A DNA stretch of 64,000 bases from Arcanobacterium canis (GTDB lineage: Bacteria; Actinomycetota; Actinomycetes; Actinomycetales; Actinomycetaceae): contig NZ_CP121208.1 of the NCBI RefSeq assembly GCF_029625435.1, positions 558,001 through 622,000 on the forward strand, given 5' to 3'. Positions 43,542 to 51,026 of this stretch are shown here, piece by piece; the first letter of the stretch is position 1; every line of letters begins with the position of its first letter. Below the pieces are notes generated by a model that saw only the letters and a list, made by a program, of their open reading frames with translations, ran no database searches and was not told the origin of the DNA. The position numbers were made by a program, and so were the translations under genes.

Positions 43542-45434
43542 TTAGAACCTCTCGATCACGTCAACGGTCTTGCCCGACTTCAACACAGCCAAATTCTTCT
43601 TCAACTCGTGCATCACCGAGAACTCAACCGAATAGCCGAATACCACAACCCGAGACAAGTCCAGCTCGCCAGTCTCCAGTAGACGGACAAGAGCCACCGC
43701 ATCATCGCTCGTCAACCCAGCATCAATGACGTAGCCAGAATCGCCGCACACATCGATGGAGTAGTTGGCCAGCTTCACTTTCTTAGCGGAGGTGGTTAAG
43801 CCGTAGCCGTCCTTCACCAGCCACGTCGCGAGCACGGTCTCATGGCCAGGTGTCCCATCCAGATCGAACTTCGACACATAATCCTCGGCAAACAACGCAT
43901 CCGAGGCTTCTGGGTTGAAACGCTCAAGCTGATCCAACACCTGCCCCGACGGCTCCTCCAAACGGTAAAGCCGGAACCCGTAATCAATGTCCGCACCCGT
44001 CTCGGCCTTGATTTTGGCTGCCGCACGCTTAACGCGTTCACGGCCAATCTCGTCAATCGTGCGATAACCAGCAGAATATGCGGCTTTTGAATATCGATTG
44101 GATGCAGAGTCGACTTGTTCATTGAGCTGAATCATGAAATATCGAACACGTTTTCCGGTTTCTGCAGAGATATCCAATGCTGCGTGAGCCGTAGAGCCTG
44201 AGCCAGAAAAAAAATCGAGCACAATCGAGTCGTCAGGCACGCTAATCCGAAGTAGATGCTGAAGCAATTTTACAGGCTTTGGATTTTTGAAGAAAGCACG
44301 CCCCTCGAATAATTGCGTCATGTCAGTCGTACCGGTGCGTGAACGACCAAAGCGTTCATCGATCAGAAGGGAACGTGACTTACCCCCATCCTTTTCATAA
44401 TTTTTTGTATAGACATGACCATTTTCGAATACCAGCTCATCCATGCGTTCGCGAACTGTCTCTTGAGACCATCTCCATATTGCGTTTGGACTCGATGGAT
44501 CCTTGTGTTCAAGCGAATAGACTGTGCCGTCGGGGGCGACTAAGTCGTAATCCATTGAAGCTGAGTACTGAAGATTTTGTTTGTCGAGGCGTTCGAGCGA
44601 GTAGCGACCGTTATCATCACTCCGATTGTATTGCGTTGAGGCTTGAGTGAGTGGGTCAGGCAACAGGGCAACACTCGGAAGGTTTCGCGCATAAGAAATG
44701 ACATACTCATGATCAATCGCGATTTGCCCTGAATCGTTGGCTCCACCGGATTTGCTTTTCCAAATCATATTGCTGATGAAATTCTGTTCACCAAATACTT
44801 CGTCGCAGAGCAGCTTGAGGTTTGTCTGCTCGTTGTCATCGATGCTGATGAAAATAACACCGTCGTCTGCGAGTAGTTCTTTCGCGAGTTGGAGTCTGGG
44901 GTACATGAAAGTGAGCCACGCCGAGTGTGAGGACTTGCCTTGGAGGTCGAGAACTCGCTGCGCTTCATCTTCGCTGAGCCCGATCTTGTCGACGAGTTGC
45001 GCGGGCGTGAAGCCGAAGTCGTCGTTATAGACGAACCCGTCAGAGCCCGTGTTGTAGGGCGGATCAATATAAATACACTTTACTTTCCCCGCATAAGAAC
45101 CAAGGAGATGCTTAAGTGCATCAAGGTTATCACCCACAATGTAGAGGTTCTCTGAGCTCTGGTTATCTGGTTGGCTGTTGTGTACGAGGTCGGGAACGAC
45201 AACGGTTTCGGTTTCTGTGGAGGTCAGGTACTTGGCATATGATTTGCCGAGAAATTTCAGCTCGTAGCCTTCCTTGGTAATGCTGACGTCACCTTCCTTG
45301 AGACTTTCTTGGAGCCGGTCAAGTATGAACGCCCCGTCTTTGTCGAAATATTCAGGCAAAGCTGCGCGGAGTCGTTCGATTTCAAATTCGTTGGGGGCGA
45401 CGGTTTCGTTGTGTTCGTGGGCATCACGGATCAT
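43542..45434 (-). CDS. mod: Type III DNA methyltransferase Mod subunit
   Basis: 630 residues from ATG at 45434 (CAGGAGAT upstream), overlapping the HTH gene stop (ATGA). Beta-class N6-adenine methyltransferase order: catalytic DPPYNTGSDGFVYNDDF (DPPY at about 124-127) precedes the SAM-binding VLDFFSGSGSTAHAAL (about 405). The target-recognition domain lies between. It sets the specificity of the Mod/Res complex; the recognised 5-6-base site cannot be read from sequence. No simple repeat tract typical of phase-variable mod genes was seen. Confidence 0.93.
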   Translation of the reverse strand: MIRDAHEHNETVAPNEFEIERLRAALPEYFDKDGAFILDRLQESLKEGDVSITKEGYELKFLGKSYAKYLTSTETETVVVPDLVHNSQPDNQSSENLYIVGDNLDALKHLLGSYAGKVKCIYIDPPYNTGSDGFVYNDDFGFTPAQLVDKIGLSEDEAQRVLDLQGKSSHSAWLTFMYPRLQLAKELLADDGVIFISIDDNEQTNLKLLCDEVFGEQNFISNMIWKSKSGGANDSGQIAIDHEYVISYARNLPSVALLPDPLTQASTQYNRSDDNGRYSLERLDKQNLQYSASMDYDLVAPDGTVYSLEHKDPSSPNAIWRWSQETVRERMDELVFENGHVYTKNYEKDGGKSRSLLIDERFGRSRTGTTDMTQLFEGRAFFKNPKPVKLLQHLLRISVPDDSIVLDFFSGSGSTAHAALDISAETGKRVRYFMIQLNEQVDSASNRYSKAAYSAGYRTIDEIGRERVKRAAAKIKAETGADIDYGFRLYRLEEPSGQVLDQLERFNPEASDALFAEDYVSKFDLDGTPGHETVLATWLVKDGYGLTTSAKKVKLANYSIDVCGDSGYVIDAGLTSDDAVALVRLLETGELDLSRVVVFGYSVEFSVMHELKKNLAVLKSGKTVDVIERF

Positions 45435-45664
45435 TGTGCGATCTCCTGTTCGTTCGGGACGACCTCGCAAATATCGGCGATGTCGCAGTTGAGTGCTTTG
45501 CAGATGCGGGCGAGGACGTCGGTGGTGACGTTTGCTCCTCGTCCGAGCTTGGCGATGGTTGCTGGGCTGAGCCCTGCGAGTTCTTGGAGCTGGGTTTTGG
45601 TCATGTCACGGTCAATGAGGAGCTTCCACAGGGGTTTGTAGCTGAAGGTAGGGCTATTGGGCAT
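45431..45664 (-). CDS. XRE/Cro-family helix-turn-helix regulator
   Basis: 77 residues: MTKTQLQELAGLSPATIAKLGRG contains the DNA-binding helix-turn-helix, followed by NVTTDVLARICKALNCDIADICEV, the standard Cro/C1 fold ending. Resembles control proteins of restriction-modification systems and YozG-like regulators. It begins inside the last codons of the SMC-like gene (11-base overlap) and ends inside the mod start (ATGA). Likely represses the operon or delays res expression; a candidate operator lies upstream of the operon. Confidence 0.9.
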   Translation of the reverse strand: MPNSPTFSYKPLWKLLIDRDMTKTQLQELAGLSPATIAKLGRGANVTTDVLARICKALNCDIADICEVVPNEQEIAQ

Positions 45665-47528
45665 AGGGTTCCTCCGTGTCGATGATGTCCTCGTCGTGGA
45701 TGTCTTCGAGGAAGCCGTAGCGACCGTGACCTTCTTGTTTGGTGAAGTAGATCAGGTTGCAACGGGATTGCAGTTTGGTGATGTCAGGCATGTATTTGAT
45801 ATTGTCGACGATGATCATCTGACCGAGATCTTGACGCTCGGCCAGGAAGTCATACAGGGCTATCGGGATAGTCTCTCGGGCTTCTTGAAGCTCGGGATCG
45901 AGTTGCGGGTCGTCGAGCCCTAATAGTGGGGTGTCGATCATGAGGACGCTCGGGCTGTGTGCGGCAGTATCTGAGGCAAGGTATTCGCGCAGCGTGAGCA
46001 ACACCGCCGTGTTAACAAACGAGCGGTAGCCCTTGCCCTGCTTGCTTTTCATCTTTCCGTTGACCACGCCATCAAACAGTTCACGTGAGAACGTTGCACG
46101 GTCAAGATGCGGGAACGCACACGCCCCAAGAGTATCGAGCAGACCCTCACTCATCTTTTCCCAGAACGTTTCTGGGAACTCACTGGTGGCACTGAAGTTA
46201 CCCTTCGGGAACGTCTTAGCTTGACGTTCAGCGATTTCTTGCTCGATCACGGTTTTGCGCTCGCGGAGTTCCTCAAGTTCGGTTCGCATCGCAACGACTG
46301 CATTGTGCGCGGCGATGCTGGATGCGAGGACGCGTAGTTGCGGGCGCAGCTGGTTTTCAATGTGCTCTGCGATGCGCCGGGAGTGGGATGCCAGCTGTTT
46401 TTCTTCTGCAACTAGTGGTGCCCCCTCAGTTTCCATCTGGGTGATCGTCTGGCGTAGTCCGTCAAGCCTGGTGAGAAGGTTTTGTCGCTCGCGCGGATCA
46501 GGTTCTGCAACAGCAGGTGTTTTATCTTTTGGTAGTGTTTGTTCGCAGATGGGACACGATTCTGGCGTGCGGATTGCGCTGGTGAGCATGTGGCCTTCGT
46601 TAACGAAGTCAAACCGCTCGATCTTGGCTTGGTAGGAGGACGCGAGTTCTTCGTAGCGGTGTCGAAGCGCGCCAGATTCAGCCAACTGGTCACGAATTTC
46701 TTGAAGCCGGGAGGCTACTTGTTCACCTTCACGTATAGCGTTCTCAATGAGCGTGTTGATGTGTGCGACCTGTGTAGATAGTTCGTCGATGGCGCGCTGG
46801 GCTTGGTCGGGGTTGCTGGTTTCGAGGGCTGCTTCGAGGGTGTCGATGCGTTGGCGTAGCTCGTATGGTTTTGGAGTTAGGTAGTCGATGATTGCGTTGT
46901 TTCGTAGCTTCTTGGTTTCGTTGTTCTCCTTGCGTGCGTAGGCAGCATAGTCTTTGTCGGTGATGAACGCTGCGAGCGTGCATTTAGCTGCGGTGTGTGC
47001 CGTGTTTTGCTCTGGTAGGAGAATGGGGGCTTTTTTGGTGATGTTGTCTTCGTCAGCATAAAACGCGTGGGAAACTGTGCGCCATGTTAGGCCTTGAACG
47101 TCGTAGTTCTGGTTCTTGATGACTTTCAGCTCATCAGGGTTTTCAAAACCTGCGAGGCGTAGCCACAGGGAGTTGAGCAGAGCACCGTTTTTGGTCTTGT
47201 TGAGCCGGTATTGCCCTGATGGGATCCGCACGTCGGTGCTCGTAACGTCGACGGCAGTGTGGCCTTGCCCTATCGGGCGTGTGAGCGTCAGCTTACCGAA
47301 CGGGGTGCGTACCCCCATGCGTACTTCGGTGTAGCCGGATTGCTCGTCGATGGCGAAATCCTTGGCGGCCGCGCCGAACATGTAGTCGATTGATTGCAAG
47401 ACCCAGGATTTTCCGGTGTTCGATGGCCCGCACACGATATTGAGTCCGTTGGTGAGGTCGATGCGGGAGTCTTGGCGGGCGGGGTGTCCTGCCACCGTGA
47501 TGTGAGTAATCCAAAAGCTTGGTTTCAT
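45654..47528 (-). CDS. SMC/Rad50-like ABC ATPase with zinc hook (ABC-3C ATPase)
   Basis: 624 residues. N-terminal half-ATPase with NIVCGPSNTGKSWVLQSIDYM (Walker A near 33-41), a long coiled coil (about 200-470) broken by PESCPICEQTLP at about 330, a CPxC hook like Rad50, and a C-terminal half with MIDTPLLGLDDPQ (Walker B). This is the ATPase of ABC-three-component conflict systems, which couple an SMC-like ATPase with a small middle component and a variable third protein. Start overlaps the stop of the middle-component gene (ATGA). Confidence 0.82.
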   Translation of the reverse strand: MKPSFWITHITVAGHPARQDSRIDLTNGLNIVCGPSNTGKSWVLQSIDYMFGAAAKDFAIDEQSGYTEVRMGVRTPFGKLTLTRPIGQGHTAVDVTSTDVRIPSGQYRLNKTKNGALLNSLWLRLAGFENPDELKVIKNQNYDVQGLTWRTVSHAFYADEDNITKKAPILLPEQNTAHTAAKCTLAAFITDKDYAAYARKENNETKKLRNNAIIDYLTPKPYELRQRIDTLEAALETSNPDQAQRAIDELSTQVAHINTLIENAIREGEQVASRLQEIRDQLAESGALRHRYEELASSYQAKIERFDFVNEGHMLTSAIRTPESCPICEQTLPKDKTPAVAEPDPRERQNLLTRLDGLRQTITQMETEGAPLVAEEKQLASHSRRIAEHIENQLRPQLRVLASSIAAHNAVVAMRTELEELRERKTVIEQEIAERQAKTFPKGNFSATSEFPETFWEKMSEGLLDTLGACAFPHLDRATFSRELFDGVVNGKMKSKQGKGYRSFVNTAVLLTLREYLASDTAAHSPSVLMIDTPLLGLDDPQLDPELQEARETIPIALYDFLAERQDLGQMIIVDNIKYMPDITKLQSRCNLIYFTKQEGHGRYGFLEDIHDEDIIDTEEPYAQ

Positions 47529-47971
47529 CGGGACTCTCCTGGGGTGGCTGCGCTGAGAATGATCGATGTGAGCGCGTTGGTGTCTTTGTCGCCGACGCGC
47601 TCAATGGTTTCTAGTGCGGCGTTGAAGAAGTCTGTTGCGTATGGGGTGTTGAGCTGGTTAACCAGTGAGGTTCCTTCGTCACTGATGTCGAAGCGTCCAT
47701 GCCCGTTGTCGTGGGTGTAGTGGACGAGCCCTTGGATGGTCATGCGCTGCAAGGCTTGGGTCATGAGGTAGGTGCGGGCATTAAGTTCGCCAGAGGCGAG
47801 CCGGTGGGTGCCGTTCACGTTTGTTTCGCCTAGCCCGAAGGTGTGTGCGTTGACGGTGAGTGTGTCAAGGCATGCCAAGTAGTCCACGTCGGTTGGTTCG
47901 TCGAGAAGGAACAAGAAGATCAGGGCGCGCAGCTCGGCTTCAAAGCTGGTATCGAGGGCTGAAAGTCTCAT
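47525..47971 (-). CDS. ABC-3C middle component-like protein
   Basis: 148 residues from ATG at 47971 that overlaps the stop of the upstream gene (ATGA). Starts MRLSALDTSFEAELRALIFLFLL; mostly helical, with a winged-helix-like segment ALQRMTIQGLVHYTHDNGHGRFDISDEGTSLVNQL. Small winged-helix middle components are the constant partner of ABC-3C ATPases. Assignment rests on size, fold pattern and position between the third component and the ATPase; the exact MC subtype is not determined. Confidence 0.65.
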   Translation of the reverse strand: MRLSALDTSFEAELRALIFLFLLDEPTDVDYLACLDTLTVNAHTFGLGETNVNGTHRLASGELNARTYLMTQALQRMTIQGLVHYTHDNGHGRFDISDEGTSLVNQLNTPYATDFFNAALETIERVGDKDTNALTSIILSAATPGESR

Positions 47972-48963
47972 GCGTCCACCCACGACAATCTGCCTCGTGC
48001 GGCCAGTTCGTGACATGAGCCTTTACGGCTCCACACGTCGATGAGGGTGATGATTTGATCGAGCCGCTGACGATCGAGTTGGACTTGAACAGCTTGGGCT
48101 AGGGTGGCCAGGAGTCGTTCGACACCGTTTGGGTAGGTGCGCAGGTTCGTATCGGTGACTCCGGTGTGCATGCTGTCAAGGAAATCGTCAAACATGGCCT
48201 TGCCCTCATGGACACAGCTCCATGAGACTTCTCGTACCCATTCGGCGCTGTAGAAAGCTTTGCGTTGGTCTTGGAAATGAGCCGACCAGCGTGGCGGAAT
48301 ATCGTCAATCACCGGTTCTGGATTGCTGGTGGTCAATCCTTCGCAGTAAGCGTGCAGTAAGGCAGCGACGTAGATGAGTTCCTTGGGCTGAATGTGTTCG
48401 GGAACGTTCTTCTTCAGCGGAAGCCCCACCGATTGATCACCAAGACGCAGCCGATTGGTTTTCTCATCAATATACGGAGCACCCGACTGTGGCGCGGGTG
48501 CGGGCAGGTCAAGTGAAACCTCAAGAGGCGACGGAGCCGCGTCACGGATAGAGACGAAGACTTCGCGGATGAGTACACCAAGACCGCGTCCAACATTGCC
48601 CTTGCTAATCCTCGGGTCGATGCGACTGAGCCTGTCGGCGAGCTCGTTGAGAACGGGCTCTTGATACCACTGGAGAAGGTTCGAGGAAAATTCTTCTTCA
48701 TCCCACCTTCCAGCAAGTTCACCTGCAAAGTCCGGCTTCATCGGATACGAGCCGTTCGCATACCCCTTCCATGTGGAGACCGTACGCAGATTGATAGCTG
48801 TCCGTTCATCACCCCTGTCAGGTGCTGGTACGAGTCCCAGGTCAATGACGAATGCGGTGAACTCGCCAAGCTTGCGGGTGCCTTTCATCATTGGACGAAG
48901 CGCATCGATGAGTTGCGTGAAGTTATTCTTCTCGCCCAATTTCACCTCCGCAATCGCGTTCAA
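47968..48963 (-). CDS. ABC-3C third component (effector/sensor) candidate
   Basis: 331 residues. No clear catalytic motif. The N-terminal 100 residues look like a helical DNA-binding unit (TRKLGEFTAFVIDLGLVPAP, ISTVSTWKGYANGSY-like), and the C-terminal part KNVPEHIQPKELIYVAALLHAYCEGL is the type of C-terminal domain found in ABC-3C proteins. First gene of the operon; start is TTG at 48963 or GTG at 48945 (in-frame TGA lies just upstream), neither with a good ribosome site, so the start is uncertain. Confidence 0.6.
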   Translation of the reverse strand: MNAIAEVKLGEKNNFTQLIDALRPMMKGTRKLGEFTAFVIDLGLVPAPDRGDERTAINLRTVSTWKGYANGSYPMKPDFAGELAGRWDEEEFSSNLLQWYQEPVLNELADRLSRIDPRISKGNVGRGLGVLIREVFVSIRDAAPSPLEVSLDLPAPAPQSGAPYIDEKTNRLRLGDQSVGLPLKKNVPEHIQPKELIYVAALLHAYCEGLTTSNPEPVIDDIPPRWSAHFQDQRKAFYSAEWVREVSWSCVHEGKAMFDDFLDSMHTGVTDTNLRTYPNGVERLLATLAQAVQVQLDRQRLDQIITLIDVWSRKGSCHELAARGRLSWVDA

Positions 48964-49087
48964 TCGCTGTCAATCGGTTGACCACCGCCTGCTCAGGCGC
49001 AGATTCATTTAACGGAAATGCAAGAGCGGAACGAGTGACAACATCCTTTCTGATTCTACAGTCTCGCTTCACTCTTGGCGCGTTCAT

Positions 49088-49103
49088 CTACGCGAACGCG
49101 TAG
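49088..49103. promoter_or_regulatory. Candidate operator palindrome upstream of the defence operon
   Basis: CTACGCGAACGCGTAG: 7-base arms around AA. It lies 125 bases upstream of the operon's first start codon, close to a TAGAAT minus-strand -10-like hexamer (about 49055). The location would allow autoregulation by the operon's own XRE protein or control of the divergent small gene at 49143; both are inference. Confidence 0.35.
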
Positions 49104-49142
49104 TTGTGTCGCAACGAGCATGATCAGGAGGTGAGGAGAGAC

Positions 49143-49286
49143 ATGGGTAAACGAAACATGAAGCAAACGTCTCGGCCAGTAGCCACCAAGGCATCGGCAC
49201 TTCTGCGCGATGGCCGAACCTCAGCCAGGACGAAGTCCGTAGCAGGTTCTGCACTGGCCCAAGCCAAACCGCGTAAGGGCAAGTAA
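49143..49286 (+). CDS. Small basic protein common in mobile elements
   Basis: 47 residues, MGKRNMKQTSRPVATKASALLRDG... ending KPRKGK, with GGAGGTGAGGAGAGAC upstream. The pattern QTS-x-A-x-KAS-LLRDGRTS-KSVAGSALAQ resembles a widespread small protein of integrative and conjugative elements and plasmids, of unknown function. Ribosome site is strong and the product highly basic, so likely nucleic-acid-binding. Confidence 0.75.
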   Translation: MGKRNMKQTSRPVATKASALLRDGRTSARTKSVAGSALAQAKPRKGK

Positions 49287-49573
49287 CACCCCTCGCTGGT
49301 GTTTCGCAGCGCGGTCGACAGCCTCGAAACACTCTCTCATTTTCCTTTTCGGCGATGCCGCACCGGTCAACCGGCACGCTGAAACCTTTCTCCTACTTTT
49401 CCGAATGCGCAGAGCCGTATTCGGGAAGACCACCGTTGAGCGCTTGACAGGCACCACCTCAATCCGGGTTTAACCCGGCGGGGCTGGTGCCCGTCACTGC
49501 ATCTAATCAACACCTCAGTCTTCTCTCGGCAGCCCTCAACGGGGTCTCCCTTTACCAGAAGGGAACCCCACTC

Positions 49574-50065
49574 ATGGGATTCATTATCTACACGTCCGTT
49601 GCTGGTGACCCGATTGTTGTTGAGGCTGAGGATCGGTGGGTTGAGATCGTTGCTGATCTTGACCGGCAAGAAGCCAACAGCGATCACAACTACCGGCGTC
49701 AAGACCGCAGAGGCGTCAAGTTCTGTTCGTGGGATGCCTATAACGCCTACGGCAACCAGGAAGCCGGAGCCACGCCATCGGCGCAAGATATCGTGTGCGA
49801 GAACGAAATTGCTACCGAGCACGAACAAGCTATCCGTGCTGTTGGAGAGTTGCTTGTTGATCTGATCGAGAAGCTGCCGCCTGTACAGCGGGAAGTGTTC
49901 ATCGCCGTCCACATCCAACAGCGTCCTGCAGTGGAAGTGGCAGCTAGTCGTGGTGTGTCGAAAGCGGTGATCTCGAAAACGTTGAAGAAAGCCACTGAAC
50001 GCCTGCGTGAGGGGCTGATCGCGGGGGGGGGGGTAACTCCAGCGATCTTTGTGGCCTTCCTGTGA
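49574..50065 (+). CDS. Sigma-70 region 4-like regulator with an 11-G tract at its 3' end
   Basis: 163 residues from ATG at 49574 (MGFIIYTSVAGD). The C-terminal half contains LIEKLPPVQREVFIAVHIQQRPAVEVAASRGVSKAVISKTLKKATERLREGL, a sigma region 4 helix-turn-helix. This type occurs in phage/ICE regulatory modules. Bases 50023-50033 are eleven consecutive G; with 10 G the protein would stop right after the glycines, and with 9 or 12 G it would read through toward the next gene. Possible phase-variable or error-prone terminus. The 49287-49573 gap holds a hairpin (49450-49490) but no gene. Confidence 0.75.
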   Translation: MGFIIYTSVAGDPIVVEAEDRWVEIVADLDRQEANSDHNYRRQDRRGVKFCSWDAYNAYGNQEAGATPSAQDIVCENEIATEHEQAIRAVGELLVDLIEKLPPVQREVFIAVHIQQRPAVEVAASRGVSKAVISKTLKKATERLREGLIAGGGVTPAIFVAFL

Positions 50066-50102
50066 GCGAGACACACGGCACCGCTCAGGAAGGAACACAC
50101 AA

Positions 50103-50348
50103 ATGAATACCAAGCTCAAGATCGGTAAACAACCCAACCCAGATGCGGCACTTTCTGCAAAGGAAATCCGTGTCACTAAGCGGATGTTGCGCGCCATCTT
50201 CGGCACAGCCACACCTGCCCACAAGATGGCGATCCTCCTGCCCGGATCCGAGACCAGCAACGTCGAAGTCCAGATCGTTGAACCTGACGATAACCTCATG
50301 GCACTGGCTGACGTGCTTGACGGGGATGCGGGAGGTGAAACGCGATGA
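50103..50348 (+). CDS. Small phage/ICE-type hypothetical protein
   Basis: 81 residues starting MNTKLKIGKQPNPDAALSAKEIRVTKRML, with AGGAAGGAACAC upstream. No recognised domain; a mix of helices with an acidic C terminus (NLMALADVLDGDAGGETR). It is in a co-directional run with the sigma-like gene and the next gene, whose start overlaps its stop by 4 bases. Reminiscent of phage-replication modules. Confidence 0.65.
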   Translation: MNTKLKIGKQPNPDAALSAKEIRVTKRMLRAIFGTATPAHKMAILLPGSETSNVEVQIVEPDDNLMALADVLDGDAGGETR

Positions 50349-50758
50349 TGAATTTCCAGCCCCGTAACCAGTTGATTAGCGCATGGAACCAAGCCGCCGC
50401 CTATGCGTGCGAGCAGGCGCGAGCCCTCGAAGATGACTGGTATGAGCAGGTTGAAGATCATGCGGGAATGATCGGTGACCGTCCGATACCTGCCGCACGA
50501 CTCGTCGGCGCGCCAGAACCTAGCCATTCCCCAGCGCACGAAGAAGCACCGTCCGCGTCTCCAATAACTGAGCCTGAATTGACTGTGACGCTTGCGGATG
50601 TGCGCGGCGTGCTCGCCGGGCTCTCGGCGCAAGGCCATACGGCGAAGGTGCGTGAACTGATCGTCGAGGCCGGGGCGGACAAGCTCTCGAGCATGGATCC
50701 ATCGAAGTTTGGCTGGCTGTTGGGTCAGGCAAAGGAGATCGCCGATGGCACCCTCTGA
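50345..50758 (+). CDS. rrp5-like phage/ICE protein
   Basis: 137 residues. N-terminal helices MMNFQPRNQLISAWNQAAAYACEQARALEDDWYEQ, a Pro/Ala/Glu-rich linker, and a C-terminal region DVRGVLAGLSAQGHTAKVRELIVEAGADKLSSMDPSKFGWLLGQAKEIADG. Similar small proteins in prophages are often labelled rRNA biogenesis protein rrp5, a name without functional proof. In such elements it stands right before a DUF2800 nuclease gene, and here too. Confidence 0.65.
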   Translation: MMNFQPRNQLISAWNQAAAYACEQARALEDDWYEQVEDHAGMIGDRPIPAARLVGAPEPSHSPAHEEAPSASPITEPELTVTLADVRGVLAGLSAQGHTAKVRELIVEAGADKLSSMDPSKFGWLLGQAKEIADGTL

Positions 50759-51026
50759 CCACGCACTCCTCTCGGCGTCGGGTGCGCATCGCTGGCTGAA
50801 CGGCACATCTGCAATGGAAATCTCGAAAACCTTCGGCAGACGTTTTGTGCTGATTCGATCTTGTACTGGCACTTCCAGAGCTTTGGTCATAAGCGAGCGA
50901 GGATGCGCGAGCTTGAAGCAGCAACCGAAGGAGTGCCTGTTTTTCCGGGTGGCCGATCCGCGTCAACTCGATGCGTTGTTTGATGCGCTGGAGAGGGGAG
51001 CGGCGGTGTTCTCTAGTTGGGAGTGA
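50745..51026 (+). pseudogene. Truncated DUF2800 (Cas4-like nuclease) gene fused to foreign 3' sequence
   Basis: The frame from ATG 50745 begins MAPSDHALLSASGAHRWLNG, the usual N terminus of DUF2800 RecB/Cas4-like phage nucleases (normally about 370 residues). After about 25 residues it changes to unrelated sequence (SAMEISKTFGRRFVLIRS) and stops at 51026 as 93 residues. It also overlaps the end of the convergent ABC transporter gene by 64 bases. Most likely a deletion junction; whether the chimera is translated is unknown. It marks the right edge of the phage-like debris. Confidence 0.65.

Noticed and set aside
49367-50890. Long minus-strand open frame (507 codons) opposite the sigma-like and rrp5-like genes
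   Set aside because: It is antisense to four genes with good ribosome sites and family features; its translation is Arg/Ser/Cys-rich without domain motifs and lacks a ribosome site.
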